Of a DNA stretch of 5,944 bases, positions 1 to 5,629 are shown piece after piece. Below the pieces are notes generated by a model. That model did not search any database. It was not told the DNA's origin and saw nothing but the letters and a program-made list of their open reading frames with translations. Source of the stretch: Candidatus Sulfopaludibacter sp. SbA3 (GTDB lineage Bacteria; Acidobacteriota; Terriglobia; Bryobacterales; Bryobacteraceae); the NCBI GenBank assembly GCA_900290315.1, contig OKRF01000044.1, positions 1,502 through 7,445 on the forward strand, written 5' to 3'. The translations under genes were made by a program, and so were the position numbers. Each line of letters starts with the position of its first letter. The stretch's first letter is position 1.

Positions 1-1
1 G

Positions 2-778
2 ATCGCCGCATATTTTCCGTTCAAGGTCCAAATCCTGAAATCCTCGGTATGGGCGGTCACGATTCTGGCGCTAGCCGGATTGGCGGCGGAGTCGGTGCAG
101 GACCGGTTTTTCCAATTCGGCGTGGCGGCGTGGACCGTTCCCGCCGGGGCGGCGGAATTCCTGCTCGAACACCATGTGACCGGCCCCATGTTCAATACTT
201 ACGAACAAGGTGGATACCTGATTTGGAGATTGTGGCCGCGGGAGCGCGTGTTCATCGATGGCCGATCTCTCAGCGAAACCGTTTACCGCGACTACCATCA
301 AATCCTGTTCAATGCCGGCTCCTATGCCGACCAGGTGGCGGGACCGCGCGAGGAACTGCTGAACCGTTACGGAGTCGAGGTGGTGGTGATGAACACTATG
401 GATTATGTATCCGGCGTCCTGTATCCATTGGCGATCGCCCTTGCCAACCCAGTCAACAAGGAATGGGAACTGGTTTACGACGATTCGAAATCGGTGGTCT
501 TCCTGCGCCACCCACCGCCTGGTATCGCCGTGCTTTCCAACAAACTGGGGCGCGTGCTGCGACACATGGACAGGGAGTGTACGGCGTATATTGAAAACTC
601 TCCGGATACGCCTTTATGCGCCCGGACGCTGGCCCGTTACTGGATGAGCAACGAGGTGAAAGATGAAGCACGCCATATGCTAGTACTCTACCTTTCGCAC
701 GCGCGGGGGCGCGATGAGCCGGCCGAGCGCATGCTAAAGGAACTGGATGCCGGTCCGCCGTTCTCGAACAGGCGGTGA
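2..778 (+). CDS. C-terminal part of a polytopic membrane protein, glycosyltransferase-like (5' end outside window)
   Basis: The reading frame is open from the left edge to a TGA at 776-778, giving 258 residues of a longer protein. Residues about 9-28 form a hydrophobic helix (VWAVTILALAGLA), probably the last membrane segment. A soluble, probably extracytoplasmic domain follows. It contains FNTYEQGGYLIW (64-75) and RVFIDGR (82-88), a pattern I associate with the C-terminal domain of large multi-spanning sugar-transfer or envelope proteins in Acidobacteria and related phyla (consensus roughly N-x-GGYLiW...vFIDGR). The last 70 residues look helical and could be a degenerate TPR-like tail. The TTG at 80 is internal to the frame and is not needed as a start. 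The catalytic part is not in view, so the glycosyltransferase label is an inference; an uncharacterised membrane protein is the safe reading. Toxin-antitoxin genes follow after 69 nt on the same strand. Confidence 0.7.
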   Translation: MAAYFPFKVQILKSSVWAVTILALAGLAAESVQDRFFQFGVAAWTVPAGAAEFLLEHHVTGPMFNTYEQGGYLIWRLWPRERVFIDGRSLSETVYRDYHQILFNAGSYADQVAGPREELLNRYGVEVVVMNTMDYVSGVLYPLAIALANPVNKEWELVYDDSKSVVFLRHPPPGIAVLSNKLGRVLRHMDRECTAYIENSPDTPLCARTLARYWMSNEVKDEARHMLVLYLSHARGRDEPAERMLKELDAGPPFSNRR

Positions 779-827
779 ATCGCTCATACGTCCAACTATC
801 GCTACTACTCCGTGGTGCGAAGTTCGG

Positions 828-833
828 TATGAT
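828..833 (+). promoter_or_regulatory. Possible -10 element for the toxin-antitoxin operon
   Basis: TATGAT differs from the sigma-70 consensus by one base and lies 14 nt before ATG 848. No recognisable -35 hexamer lies 16-18 nt upstream. A small palindrome CGAAGTTCG (818-826) adjoins it and could be an operator half. If used, the transcript would start near 840 and be almost leaderless, which fits the missing ribosome binding site. The evidence is weak. Confidence 0.25.
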
Positions 834-847
834 CGTTGGTAGTGACA

Positions 848-1093
848 ATGAAAACAGCGATCTCCATGGATGACGGACTATTGCAGGAAGCGGACGAAAC
901 AGCCCGGCGGATGGGGCTGAGCCGAAGCCGTCTCTTTGCTCTGGCGGTGGGCGATTTTCTGCAACGGCAGCGGCGGGAAGAGATGTTGCTCCGGCTCAAC
1001 GAGGTCTATGGCAAGGGTGTGGACCCAGCGGAGGCCGCCTTGGTCAAGGGCATTAAGGCCAAGGCTCGGCGCACCGTAAAGGGACCTTGGTGA
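848..1093 (+). CDS. Ribbon-helix-helix (CopG/MazE-like) antitoxin
   Basis: This 81-residue protein is the probable antitoxin of the toxin encoded immediately downstream. The N terminus MKTAISMDDGLL (1-12) fits the DNA-binding beta strand of ribbon-helix-helix proteins. ADETARRMGLSRSRLFALAVGDFL (15-38) supplies the two helices, with the usual L-S-R-S-x-L turn at 24-29. The charged C-terminal half (about 40-81), ending RRTVKGPW, would wrap around and block the toxin. I chose ATG 848 because MKTAIS is the typical beginning of this family; GTG 842 and TTG 836 are in-frame alternatives. No Shine-Dalgarno sequence is visible before any of them. TGA 1091-1093 overlaps the toxin start. By family analogy the dimer probably autorepresses the operon. 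It is not an AbrB-fold MazE, so that symbol is not given. Confidence 0.88.
   Translation: MKTAISMDDGLLQEADETARRMGLSRSRLFALAVGDFLQRQRREEMLLRLNEVYGKGVDPAEAALVKGIKAKARRTVKGPW
1078..1084 (+). promoter_or_regulatory. Ribosome binding site of the MazF-type toxin gene
   Basis: AAAGGGA lies inside the end of the antitoxin gene, five bases before GTG 1090. It supports GTG 1090 over TTG 1087, which would leave only two bases of spacing. Together with the stop/start overlap it suggests translational coupling of toxin to antitoxin. Confidence 0.5.
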
Positions 1094-1440
1094 GTGAGAT
1101 CCGGCAGGGGCAAGTGTACTGGCTCGATTTTGGACCTGCTGCTGGTTCGGCGCCGGCACACCGGCACCCTTGCGTGGTGGTCCAAAACGATATTTTTAAC
1201 CGGAGCGCGATTGGTACCAGTGTTGTGTGTCTGATCACCTCGAACCTGGGCAGGGTCAACGCACCGGGCAACGTACTTCTGAAGAGAGGTGAAGCCAACC
1301 TTCCGAAGGCCAGCGTGGTGAACGTGTCTCAGGTCCTCACGGTCGACAAGTCAGAGCTTGCGGAATGCACCGGCAAGCTGAGCGGCGCGTCTATCGGCGC
1401 CGTGCGTGACGGATTGCGGATGCTTTTCGACAGGCTGTGA
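1090..1440 (+). CDS. mazF: MazF/PemK-family endoribonuclease toxin
   Basis: This 116-residue protein is expected to cleave mRNA at short sequence motifs and so arrest growth when its antitoxin is lost. The family landmarks are in order: RQGQVYWLDFGP (5-16) is the first strand, GSAPAHRHPCVVVQND (19-34) holds the RHP loop, and VVCLITSN (45-52) follows. PGNVLL and LPKASVVNVSQVLTVDK are the usual C-terminal core strands. R25 (or the adjacent H26) and T50 line up with the catalytic Arg and Thr of MazF, so it looks active. I prefer GTG 1090 as the start: it overlaps the antitoxin TGA (GTGA) and has AAAGGGA at 1078-1084 five bases upstream. TTG 1087 is the alternative and adds one residue. It is a complete, full-length family member with no frameshift. 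It faces the tldE gene tail to tail across 13 nt. Confidence 0.92.
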   Translation: MSEIRQGQVYWLDFGPAAGSAPAHRHPCVVVQNDIFNRSAIGTSVVCLITSNLGRVNAPGNVLLKRGEANLPKASVVNVSQVLTVDKSELAECTGKLSGASIGAVRDGLRMLFDRL

Positions 1441-1453
1441 CGCCGATTGAAAC

Positions 1454-2797
1454 TCAAAACCGCGTGACTTCCGTGAAGTTGAAGTTGGCGACTTTCATCG
1501 CCGGTGTCACCAGGTCGAAAGCCTCCTCGCCCGAGGCACGTACCGGGGCTGAGAGCGCTTCCACATTCGAGAGCATCTCGATCAGACTCTGATTGAAGCG
1601 GAAGTTGCGGAGCCCCGCGGTGACTCGGCCGCCTTCCACCAGAAACGTTCCATCGCGAGTCATGCCGGTAAAGATCTTCTCGTAAGGGTCCACTTCGCGG
1701 ATGTACCAGAGCCGCGTTACCAGAATGCCGCGGCCGGTTCCGGCGATCATCTGTTCCACGGTCGCGTCGCCGCCCGCGATCACGATATTGGCCGGTGCTT
1801 CGCCATACTCGTTGGGCAGCGGATAGCCGTGCCCGGTAGCGGCTACACCAGCGTGCGCAGCGGCCTGCCGGCAATACGTGATGTCGCGGACCACGCCGTT
1901 TTCGACCAGCGTGAGGCCCTGGCGCGCGACGCCTTCGCCATCGAACGGCGCGCCGGCTTGCAGCGGATGCGCGACGTCATCCCGGATGGTGATGTTGGCG
2001 CCGAAGATCTTCTTGCCGATGCGATCGTTCAGAAAGCTGCGGCCGTCCCGGATGGCGGTGGCGCTGAAATCGCCGAACATCTGACCGGCCAGGTCGAGCA
2101 CTGCCGCAGGCTCCAGGATTACCGTGTAGCGCCCGGGTTCGAGTTCGCGGGGCGCGGCGGATTGCGCGGCCTTGCGCGCGGCGGCATGCGCCAGCGCGAG
2201 GGGGTCCAGGTCGCCATGATAACAGGCGCTGCCTTTGGCCCATCCGGAACTGTCGCCGGCCATGGCGGTGATGGAAAAGCGCGCCATGCTTTCGGCGTAC
2301 CAGGCCGAGACGCCCGCCGAATTGTGCAGGGCGAACGTGGACTCGCCCGTGGAGTAGATGCCCGCGGCGGTCTGGGCAGCATCTTCGACAACGCGAATTG
2401 CCTCCGCGACAACCAGGGCCCGCTCCTGCGGTGTGGCGCGCGCGGTGGCTTCGAAGTGACGGTGCACTGCGGGATACTCTTCCGGTGACGCCAGGGGCAG
2501 CAATTCGGAGTCGGGCTCGCACAGCCTCGTCAGCGCCACCGCCTGCTCCACCACCTCGCGGATGGAAGCCGAATCCAGGCGATTGGTGGAGGCGCGCGCG
2601 GTGCGGCCCTCGATCACCGGCCGCACGGAAAGCAGCGTGGTCTGCTCAGCGACATTCTGCGAGATGGCGTTATTGGCGAAGCGCGTCAGGGACTGGCCGC
2701 CGGAGGACACCATGGCTTCCACGTCAGTGACGCCGAGCGCCCGCGCGGACGCCAGCACCTGGCCGAAGATCGCCTCCGCCGCGGCCTTATCCGGCAT
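1454..2797 (-). CDS. pmbA: TldE/PmbA family protein, partner subunit of the TldD metallopeptidase
   Basis: This 447-residue protein is the regulatory or scaffold half of the TldD-TldE heteromeric peptidase, a cytoplasmic complex that holds extended peptides in a central cavity. Its length matches the family (about 450). Family traits are the N-terminal alpha/beta domain (1-130), the middle stretch PGRYTVILEPAAVLDLAG (221-238), and the C-terminal domain with GTGRGILVTRLWYIREVDP (353-371), GGRVTAGLRNFRFNQSL (389-405) and a final TPAMKVANFNF (431-441). No HExxxH motif is present, as expected for TldE; catalysis belongs to TldD. ATG 2795-2797 overlaps the end of tldD by 11 nt and has GGGGAG at 2803-2808, five bases upstream on the minus strand. 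Translation is therefore probably coupled to tldD. It ends 13 nt from the convergent toxin gene. Confidence 0.93.
   Translation of the reverse strand: MPDKAAAEAIFGQVLASARALGVTDVEAMVSSGGQSLTRFANNAISQNVAEQTTLLSVRPVIEGRTARASTNRLDSASIREVVEQAVALTRLCEPDSELLPLASPEEYPAVHRHFEATARATPQERALVVAEAIRVVEDAAQTAAGIYSTGESTFALHNSAGVSAWYAESMARFSITAMAGDSSGWAKGSACYHGDLDPLALAHAAARKAAQSAAPRELEPGRYTVILEPAAVLDLAGQMFGDFSATAIRDGRSFLNDRIGKKIFGANITIRDDVAHPLQAGAPFDGEGVARQGLTLVENGVVRDITYCRQAAAHAGVAATGHGYPLPNEYGEAPANIVIAGGDATVEQMIAGTGRGILVTRLWYIREVDPYEKIFTGMTRDGTFLVEGGRVTAGLRNFRFNQSLIEMLSNVEALSAPVRASGEEAFDLVTPAMKVANFNFTEVTRF
2787..2797 (-). other. 11-nt overlap between the end of tldD and the start of tldE/pmbA
   Basis: The tldE ATG (2795-2797) lies before the tldD TAA (2787-2789) in another frame. 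The purine-rich GGGGAG (2803-2808) sits inside tldD at proper spacing. The overlap supports co-expression of the two subunits at a fixed ratio. Confidence 0.8.
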
Positions 2798-4241
2798 AGG
2801 CGCTCCCCACCTTGATATTGTGGAATCGCGACGGGCTGGCCCCGTGGCCCGTACCCATCACCTGCTCGGGTTGCCCTTTGCCGCAATTCGGCACGCCCCA
2901 GAGCGTCCAGTGCTGCGGCCCGGCGATGGCGGCGCAGGCATTCCAGAACTCCGTGGAGATGCCGCTGTAGCTGGGGTTCTTCAACATGCGCACGCGTTTG
3001 CCGCGGCGAATTTCCCACGCGATCTCGCACCCGAACTGAAAGTTGTACCGCTTGTCGTCGATGGACCAGCTCTTGTTGGTCTCCATGTAGATGCCGTGCT
3101 CCACGTCGAAGACTTCGTCGAGCGTCTGCTCGCCCGGCAGCAGGCTCACGTTGGTCATGCGGATGAGCGGCAGCCGCGCCCACCCGTCGGCGCGCATGCA
3201 GCCGTTGGACCGCGACGCGCCCACCGCCGCGGCCGTCTCTCGCGACGTCATGTACCCGACGAATTGCCCCGCGCGGATGATCTCGTTACGCTGCGCCGGC
3301 ACCCCCTCATCGTCGAAGGCGAAGGTGCCCAGGCCGGGGCCATGCTCGGCCCGCGCGTCGCAAACCACGTTGACGATCTCCGAACCGTAGCGCAGGTGGT
3401 GAAGCTGATCGAGCGTGAGGAAGCTCATGCCGGCATAGTTGGCCTCGCTGCCCAGCACGCGATCCAGCTCGATGGGATGGCCGATGGATTCGTGGATCTG
3501 CAGCCCCAGTTGCGAGCTGTCCAGAATCAGATCGAAACGGCCCTCGGGGCACTGATCCGCGGCATGCAGCGCCACCGCCTCTTCGGCAACTCGCGGCGCG
3601 TGCGCGAGCAGATCCAGCTCTTCCACCAGTTCGTAGCCCTTCAACTGGTATTGGCCGCCGAAAGAGTTGGGGTAGGAGCGCTTCTGAATCTCGCCATCTT
3701 TGTAGCAGAGCGCCGAAAAGCCAGCGCCGGAAAGATAGCGCGTCTGATCGATCAGGCTGCCCAGGGTAGAGGCGAACACCTGCCGCTTGCGCTCAAAGTG
3801 CATGCCGGCTTCCGCCAGGCTGATCGCGGGATTCTTGCGCAGTTCCGCATCCACGGCCAGCAGAACCGCCAGATTGCGGTCCACCGGAATGGTGAAGGGA
3901 TCGATGCGGATGGGCGAAACCCAAGTGGCTTTATGCCGATCTTCGGGCGCGAGTTCGATGTCGCGCTTTTTGGCGGCAGTGCCAGAGCGGGCGATCTCCA
4001 ACGCCAATGCGGCGGCGGCTTCCACTCCGGCGGCGGTGATGTCGTCGGTGGCGGCAAAGCCCCAACACCCGAATGCGAGCACGCGAATCCCCAACCCCAT
4101 CGATTCGGAGCTGGAAACGTGTCCGGCCTTGCCGTTCTTGGTGCTGACGTCGCGGTCCCGCGTTTCGATCACGCGGACGTCGGCGTAGGTGACGCCGCGC
4201 CGCGCCACCAGGTCCAGCGCACGCAGGGCCAGTTGCTTCAT
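2787..4241 (-). CDS. tldD: TldD zinc metallopeptidase
   Basis: This 484-residue protein is the catalytic subunit of the TldD-TldE peptidase. HESIGH at 250-255 is the HExxxH zinc motif (H250 and H255 ligands, E251 general base). NCGKGQPEQ at 452-460 carries C453, matching the conserved cysteine that completes the metal site in TldD. Other family marks are GYMTSRETAA (329-338), SNGCMRADG (345-353) and PLIRMTNVSLLPGE (358-371). Length is typical (about 480). ATG 4241 is chosen because it begins the family-like MKQLALRAL and forms an ATGA overlap with the thrC stop. The frame stays open upstream to about 4412, but that stretch lies inside thrC. No clear Shine-Dalgarno precedes the start, so reinitiation after thrC is likely. 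Known TldD/E roles are microcin B17 maturation, peptide trimming and CcdA degradation; the substrate here is unknown. Confidence 0.95.
   Translation of the reverse strand: MKQLALRALDLVARRGVTYADVRVIETRDRDVSTKNGKAGHVSSSESMGLGIRVLAFGCWGFAATDDITAAGVEAAAALALEIARSGTAAKKRDIELAPEDRHKATWVSPIRIDPFTIPVDRNLAVLLAVDAELRKNPAISLAEAGMHFERKRQVFASTLGSLIDQTRYLSGAGFSALCYKDGEIQKRSYPNSFGGQYQLKGYELVEELDLLAHAPRVAEEAVALHAADQCPEGRFDLILDSSQLGLQIHESIGHPIELDRVLGSEANYAGMSFLTLDQLHHLRYGSEIVNVVCDARAEHGPGLGTFAFDDEGVPAQRNEIIRAGQFVGYMTSRETAAAVGASRSNGCMRADGWARLPLIRMTNVSLLPGEQTLDEVFDVEHGIYMETNKSWSIDDKRYNFQFGCEIAWEIRRGKRVRMLKNPSYSGISTEFWNACAAIAGPQHWTLWGVPNCGKGQPEQVMGTGHGASPSRFHNIKVGSAYAG
4238..4241 (-). other. ATGA stop/start overlap joining thrC and tldD
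   Basis: The thrC stop TGA and tldD start ATG share bases, reading ATGA on the minus strand. This is a classic arrangement for termination-reinitiation, and it fits the lack of a clear ribosome binding site before tldD. Confidence 0.8.
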
Positions 4242-5461
4242 CGCGGAGTGATCAGGCCGCCCAGCTTGTCCTGCTCGCCCGCGCCGTTCCGCGGGAACCG
4301 GGTGGAATAAGCTTCGGGATATTTGAGACCGCTGCCCGTGTTGTACAGCACGATCCGGTCGCTGCTCTTGAGTAGGCCCGAGGCCAGCAGTTTGCGCAGC
4401 GCCGCCACGCAAGCCGCGCCTTCGGGCGCCGCGTAGATGCCTTCGTCGGAAGCCAGTTGGATGCCCGCGTCCAGCATCTCGTCGTCGCTCACCGCTACCG
4501 CCGCGCCACCGCTCTCGCGCACGCCCTGGAGCACCAGGAAATCGCCCAGCGCTTTGGGAACGCGCAATCCGGCCGCCACCGTGTGGGCATTCTCGAAGAA
4601 TTTGCTGCGCGGTTCATTTTCTTCGAAGGCCTTTACGATGGGCGCGCAGCCTTCGGCCTGCACGGCGATCATCTTAGGCCGCTTGCCGCCGATCCAGCCC
4701 AGCTTTTCCATCTCCGCGAAAGCCTTCCACATGCCGATGAGTCCCACGCCGCCGCCGGTGGGATAGAAGATGGCCTCGGGCAGTTCCCATCCCATTTGCT
4801 CGGCCACCTCGTAGCCCATGGTTTTCTTGCCTTCAATGCGGTAAGGCTCCTTGAGCGTGCTGACGTCGAACCAGCCCTCCTTGGGGCCGCGCTCGGCGAC
4901 CATCTTGCCGCAATCGCTGATCAGGCCATCGACCAGCGTGACATTGGCGCCGTACGCTTTGCATTCCAGGTAATTCGCCTGGGGCACATCGCGCGGCATG
5001 AAAATGTAAGATTCGATGCCGGCAGCAGCGGCATAGGCCGCGAGGGCGCTGGCCGCATTGCCGGCGGAGGGGATCGCGACTTTCTTGATACCCAGTTCCA
5101 CGCACATGGAGATGGCACAGGAAAGCCCGCGCGCCTTGAAGGATGCGGTGGGGTTCATGCCTTCGTCTTTGACCCACAGGGCTTCCGCGCCCACCCGGGC
5201 GCCCAGCCGTTTGGTGCGAATCAGGGGCGTCCACCCTTCGCCCAGAGACGTGATGGCGCTATCCGCGGGTGGCAGCACCGGAGAGTACCGCCACATGCTG
5301 GAGGTGCCGTTGGGCACCTCCCGTCTCAACCAACGATGCCGGATTTTATCCAGGTCGTACCGCACCAACAAGGGACCGCCGCAGCTACAGAGGTTGGCAA
5401 TCTGCCCCGCCTCAAATCGCGTGCCACACAGACTGCACTCCAAATGCGTCGCTTTGCTCAT
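4238..5461 (-). CDS. thrC: Threonine synthase (PLP-dependent, with N-terminal zinc ribbon)
   Basis: This 407-residue cytoplasmic enzyme converts O-phospho-L-homoserine and water to L-threonine and phosphate, the last step of threonine synthesis. Four cysteines (C9, C12, C25, C27; CSLCG...CSCGGPL) form a rubredoxin-like zinc ribbon before the catalytic domain. The PLP lysine is K109 in NPTASFKARG (103-112). SAGNAASA (132-139) and PTGGGVG (234-240) are the substrate-side and PLP-phosphate loops, and TGSGLKYPE (375-383) is the typical C-terminal threonine synthase signature. These features separate it from cysteine synthase and threonine dehydratase, the main alternatives in this fold. I chose ATG 5461; a TTG at 5470 would add only MYF. 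Neither has an obvious Shine-Dalgarno. It is the first gene of an overlapping operon with tldD and pmbA. No thrA, thrB or attenuator-type leader peptide is visible in the window. Confidence 0.94.
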   Translation of the reverse strand: MSKATHLECSLCGTRFEAGQIANLCSCGGPLLVRYDLDKIRHRWLRREVPNGTSSMWRYSPVLPPADSAITSLGEGWTPLIRTKRLGARVGAEALWVKDEGMNPTASFKARGLSCAISMCVELGIKKVAIPSAGNAASALAAYAAAAGIESYIFMPRDVPQANYLECKAYGANVTLVDGLISDCGKMVAERGPKEGWFDVSTLKEPYRIEGKKTMGYEVAEQMGWELPEAIFYPTGGGVGLIGMWKAFAEMEKLGWIGGKRPKMIAVQAEGCAPIVKAFEENEPRSKFFENAHTVAAGLRVPKALGDFLVLQGVRESGGAAVAVSDDEMLDAGIQLASDEGIYAAPEGAACVAALRKLLASGLLKSSDRIVLYNTGSGLKYPEAYSTRFPRNGAGEQDKLGGLITPR

Positions 5462-5491
5462 GAAATACAAAGTCTAGCATCGCGCACGCGC

Positions 5492-5521
5492 GGGGAAGGT
5501 GGAGGAGGATGGGAGGGCGGG
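5492..5521 (-). promoter_or_regulatory. C-rich, G-poor leader tract before thrC (rut-like in RNA; G-rich on plus strand)
   Basis: On the minus strand these 30 bases consist almost entirely of C and T, with a couple of A and a single G, and lie directly downstream of the palindrome. An unstructured C-rich, G-poor RNA of this type resembles Rho utilisation sites. The plus strand has GGGAGGGCGGG (5511-5521) plus GGGG at 5492-5495 and several GG runs, so it could fold as a G-quadruplex. Function is not shown; simple low-complexity sequence is an alternative. Confidence 0.35.
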
Positions 5522-5584
5522 TAACGCCGGCGATCTTGTCGCCGGCCGGCCAGTGCAACCGGCGGCGAGACCGCCGGCGTTACC
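5520..5584. repeat. 65-nt imperfect palindrome (26-bp stem, 13-nt loop), possible REP/MITE-like element
   Basis: The outer 13 bases GGTAACGCCGGCG (5520-5532) are exactly complementary to CGCCGGCGTTACC (5572-5584). Pairing continues inward without gaps to 5545/5559. The stem has 26 positions; read as plus-strand RNA it contains one A-C mismatch (5533/5571) and two G-U pairs (5537/5567 and 5539/5565). The loop is 5546-5558. It lies between two minus-strand genes, 45 nt beyond the stop at 5630 and 58 nt before the thrC start. No T-run follows it on the minus strand (nor on the plus strand), so it is not a canonical intrinsic terminator. A dispersed palindromic repeat or an mRNA-stabilising hairpin is more likely. 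Only one copy is in the window, so repeat status is unproven. Confidence 0.75.
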
Positions 5585-5629
5585 AAGTCTTCCGAGGCTC
5601 AGCGGGCGGAGTGATCGTCTGCCCCGCGG

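Noticed and set aside
71..594. Open frames of 164-181 codons on both strands overlapping the membrane protein gene
   Set aside because: The frame at 2-778 carries the membrane helix and the GGYLIW/FIDGR motifs; the others are out-of-frame shadows.
1441..1453. Bidirectional terminator between the convergent mazF and tldE genes
   Set aside because: The 13-nt gap and its flanks show no hairpin or T-tract.
2350..2450. A RiPP precursor gene that TldD/E might mature
   Set aside because: I searched the gaps and both strands for a small Cys/Ser/Gly-rich peptide gene near tldDE. The neighbours are overlapping housekeeping-type genes and no such ORF stands out.
2562..4310. A 582-codon open frame on the plus strand, antisense to tldD and the start of tldE
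   Set aside because: It is explained by high G+C and codon bias of the genuine minus-strand genes. It crosses two real genes, has low-complexity Arg/Ala/His-rich composition and resembles no family.
4242..4412. Upstream extension of tldD by 57 codons
   Set aside because: It would lie entirely inside the thrC C terminus, and homologous TldD proteins begin near MKQLALRAL; the ATGA junction explains the true start.
5481..5492. Alternating CGCGCACGCGCG as a Z-DNA or operator site before thrC
   Set aside because: It is short and expected at this G+C; nothing else supports a specific role.
4457..5524. A 355-codon open frame on the plus strand, antisense to thrC
   Set aside because: It is a shadow of thrC with His/Gly/Ala-rich composition and no recognisable domain; it ends in the purine-rich tract as a GEGGGGWEGG tail.
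5520..5584. Palindrome as an intrinsic transcription terminator
   Set aside because: No run of T follows the hairpin on either strand, and a 26-bp stem with a 13-nt loop is longer than usual for that role.
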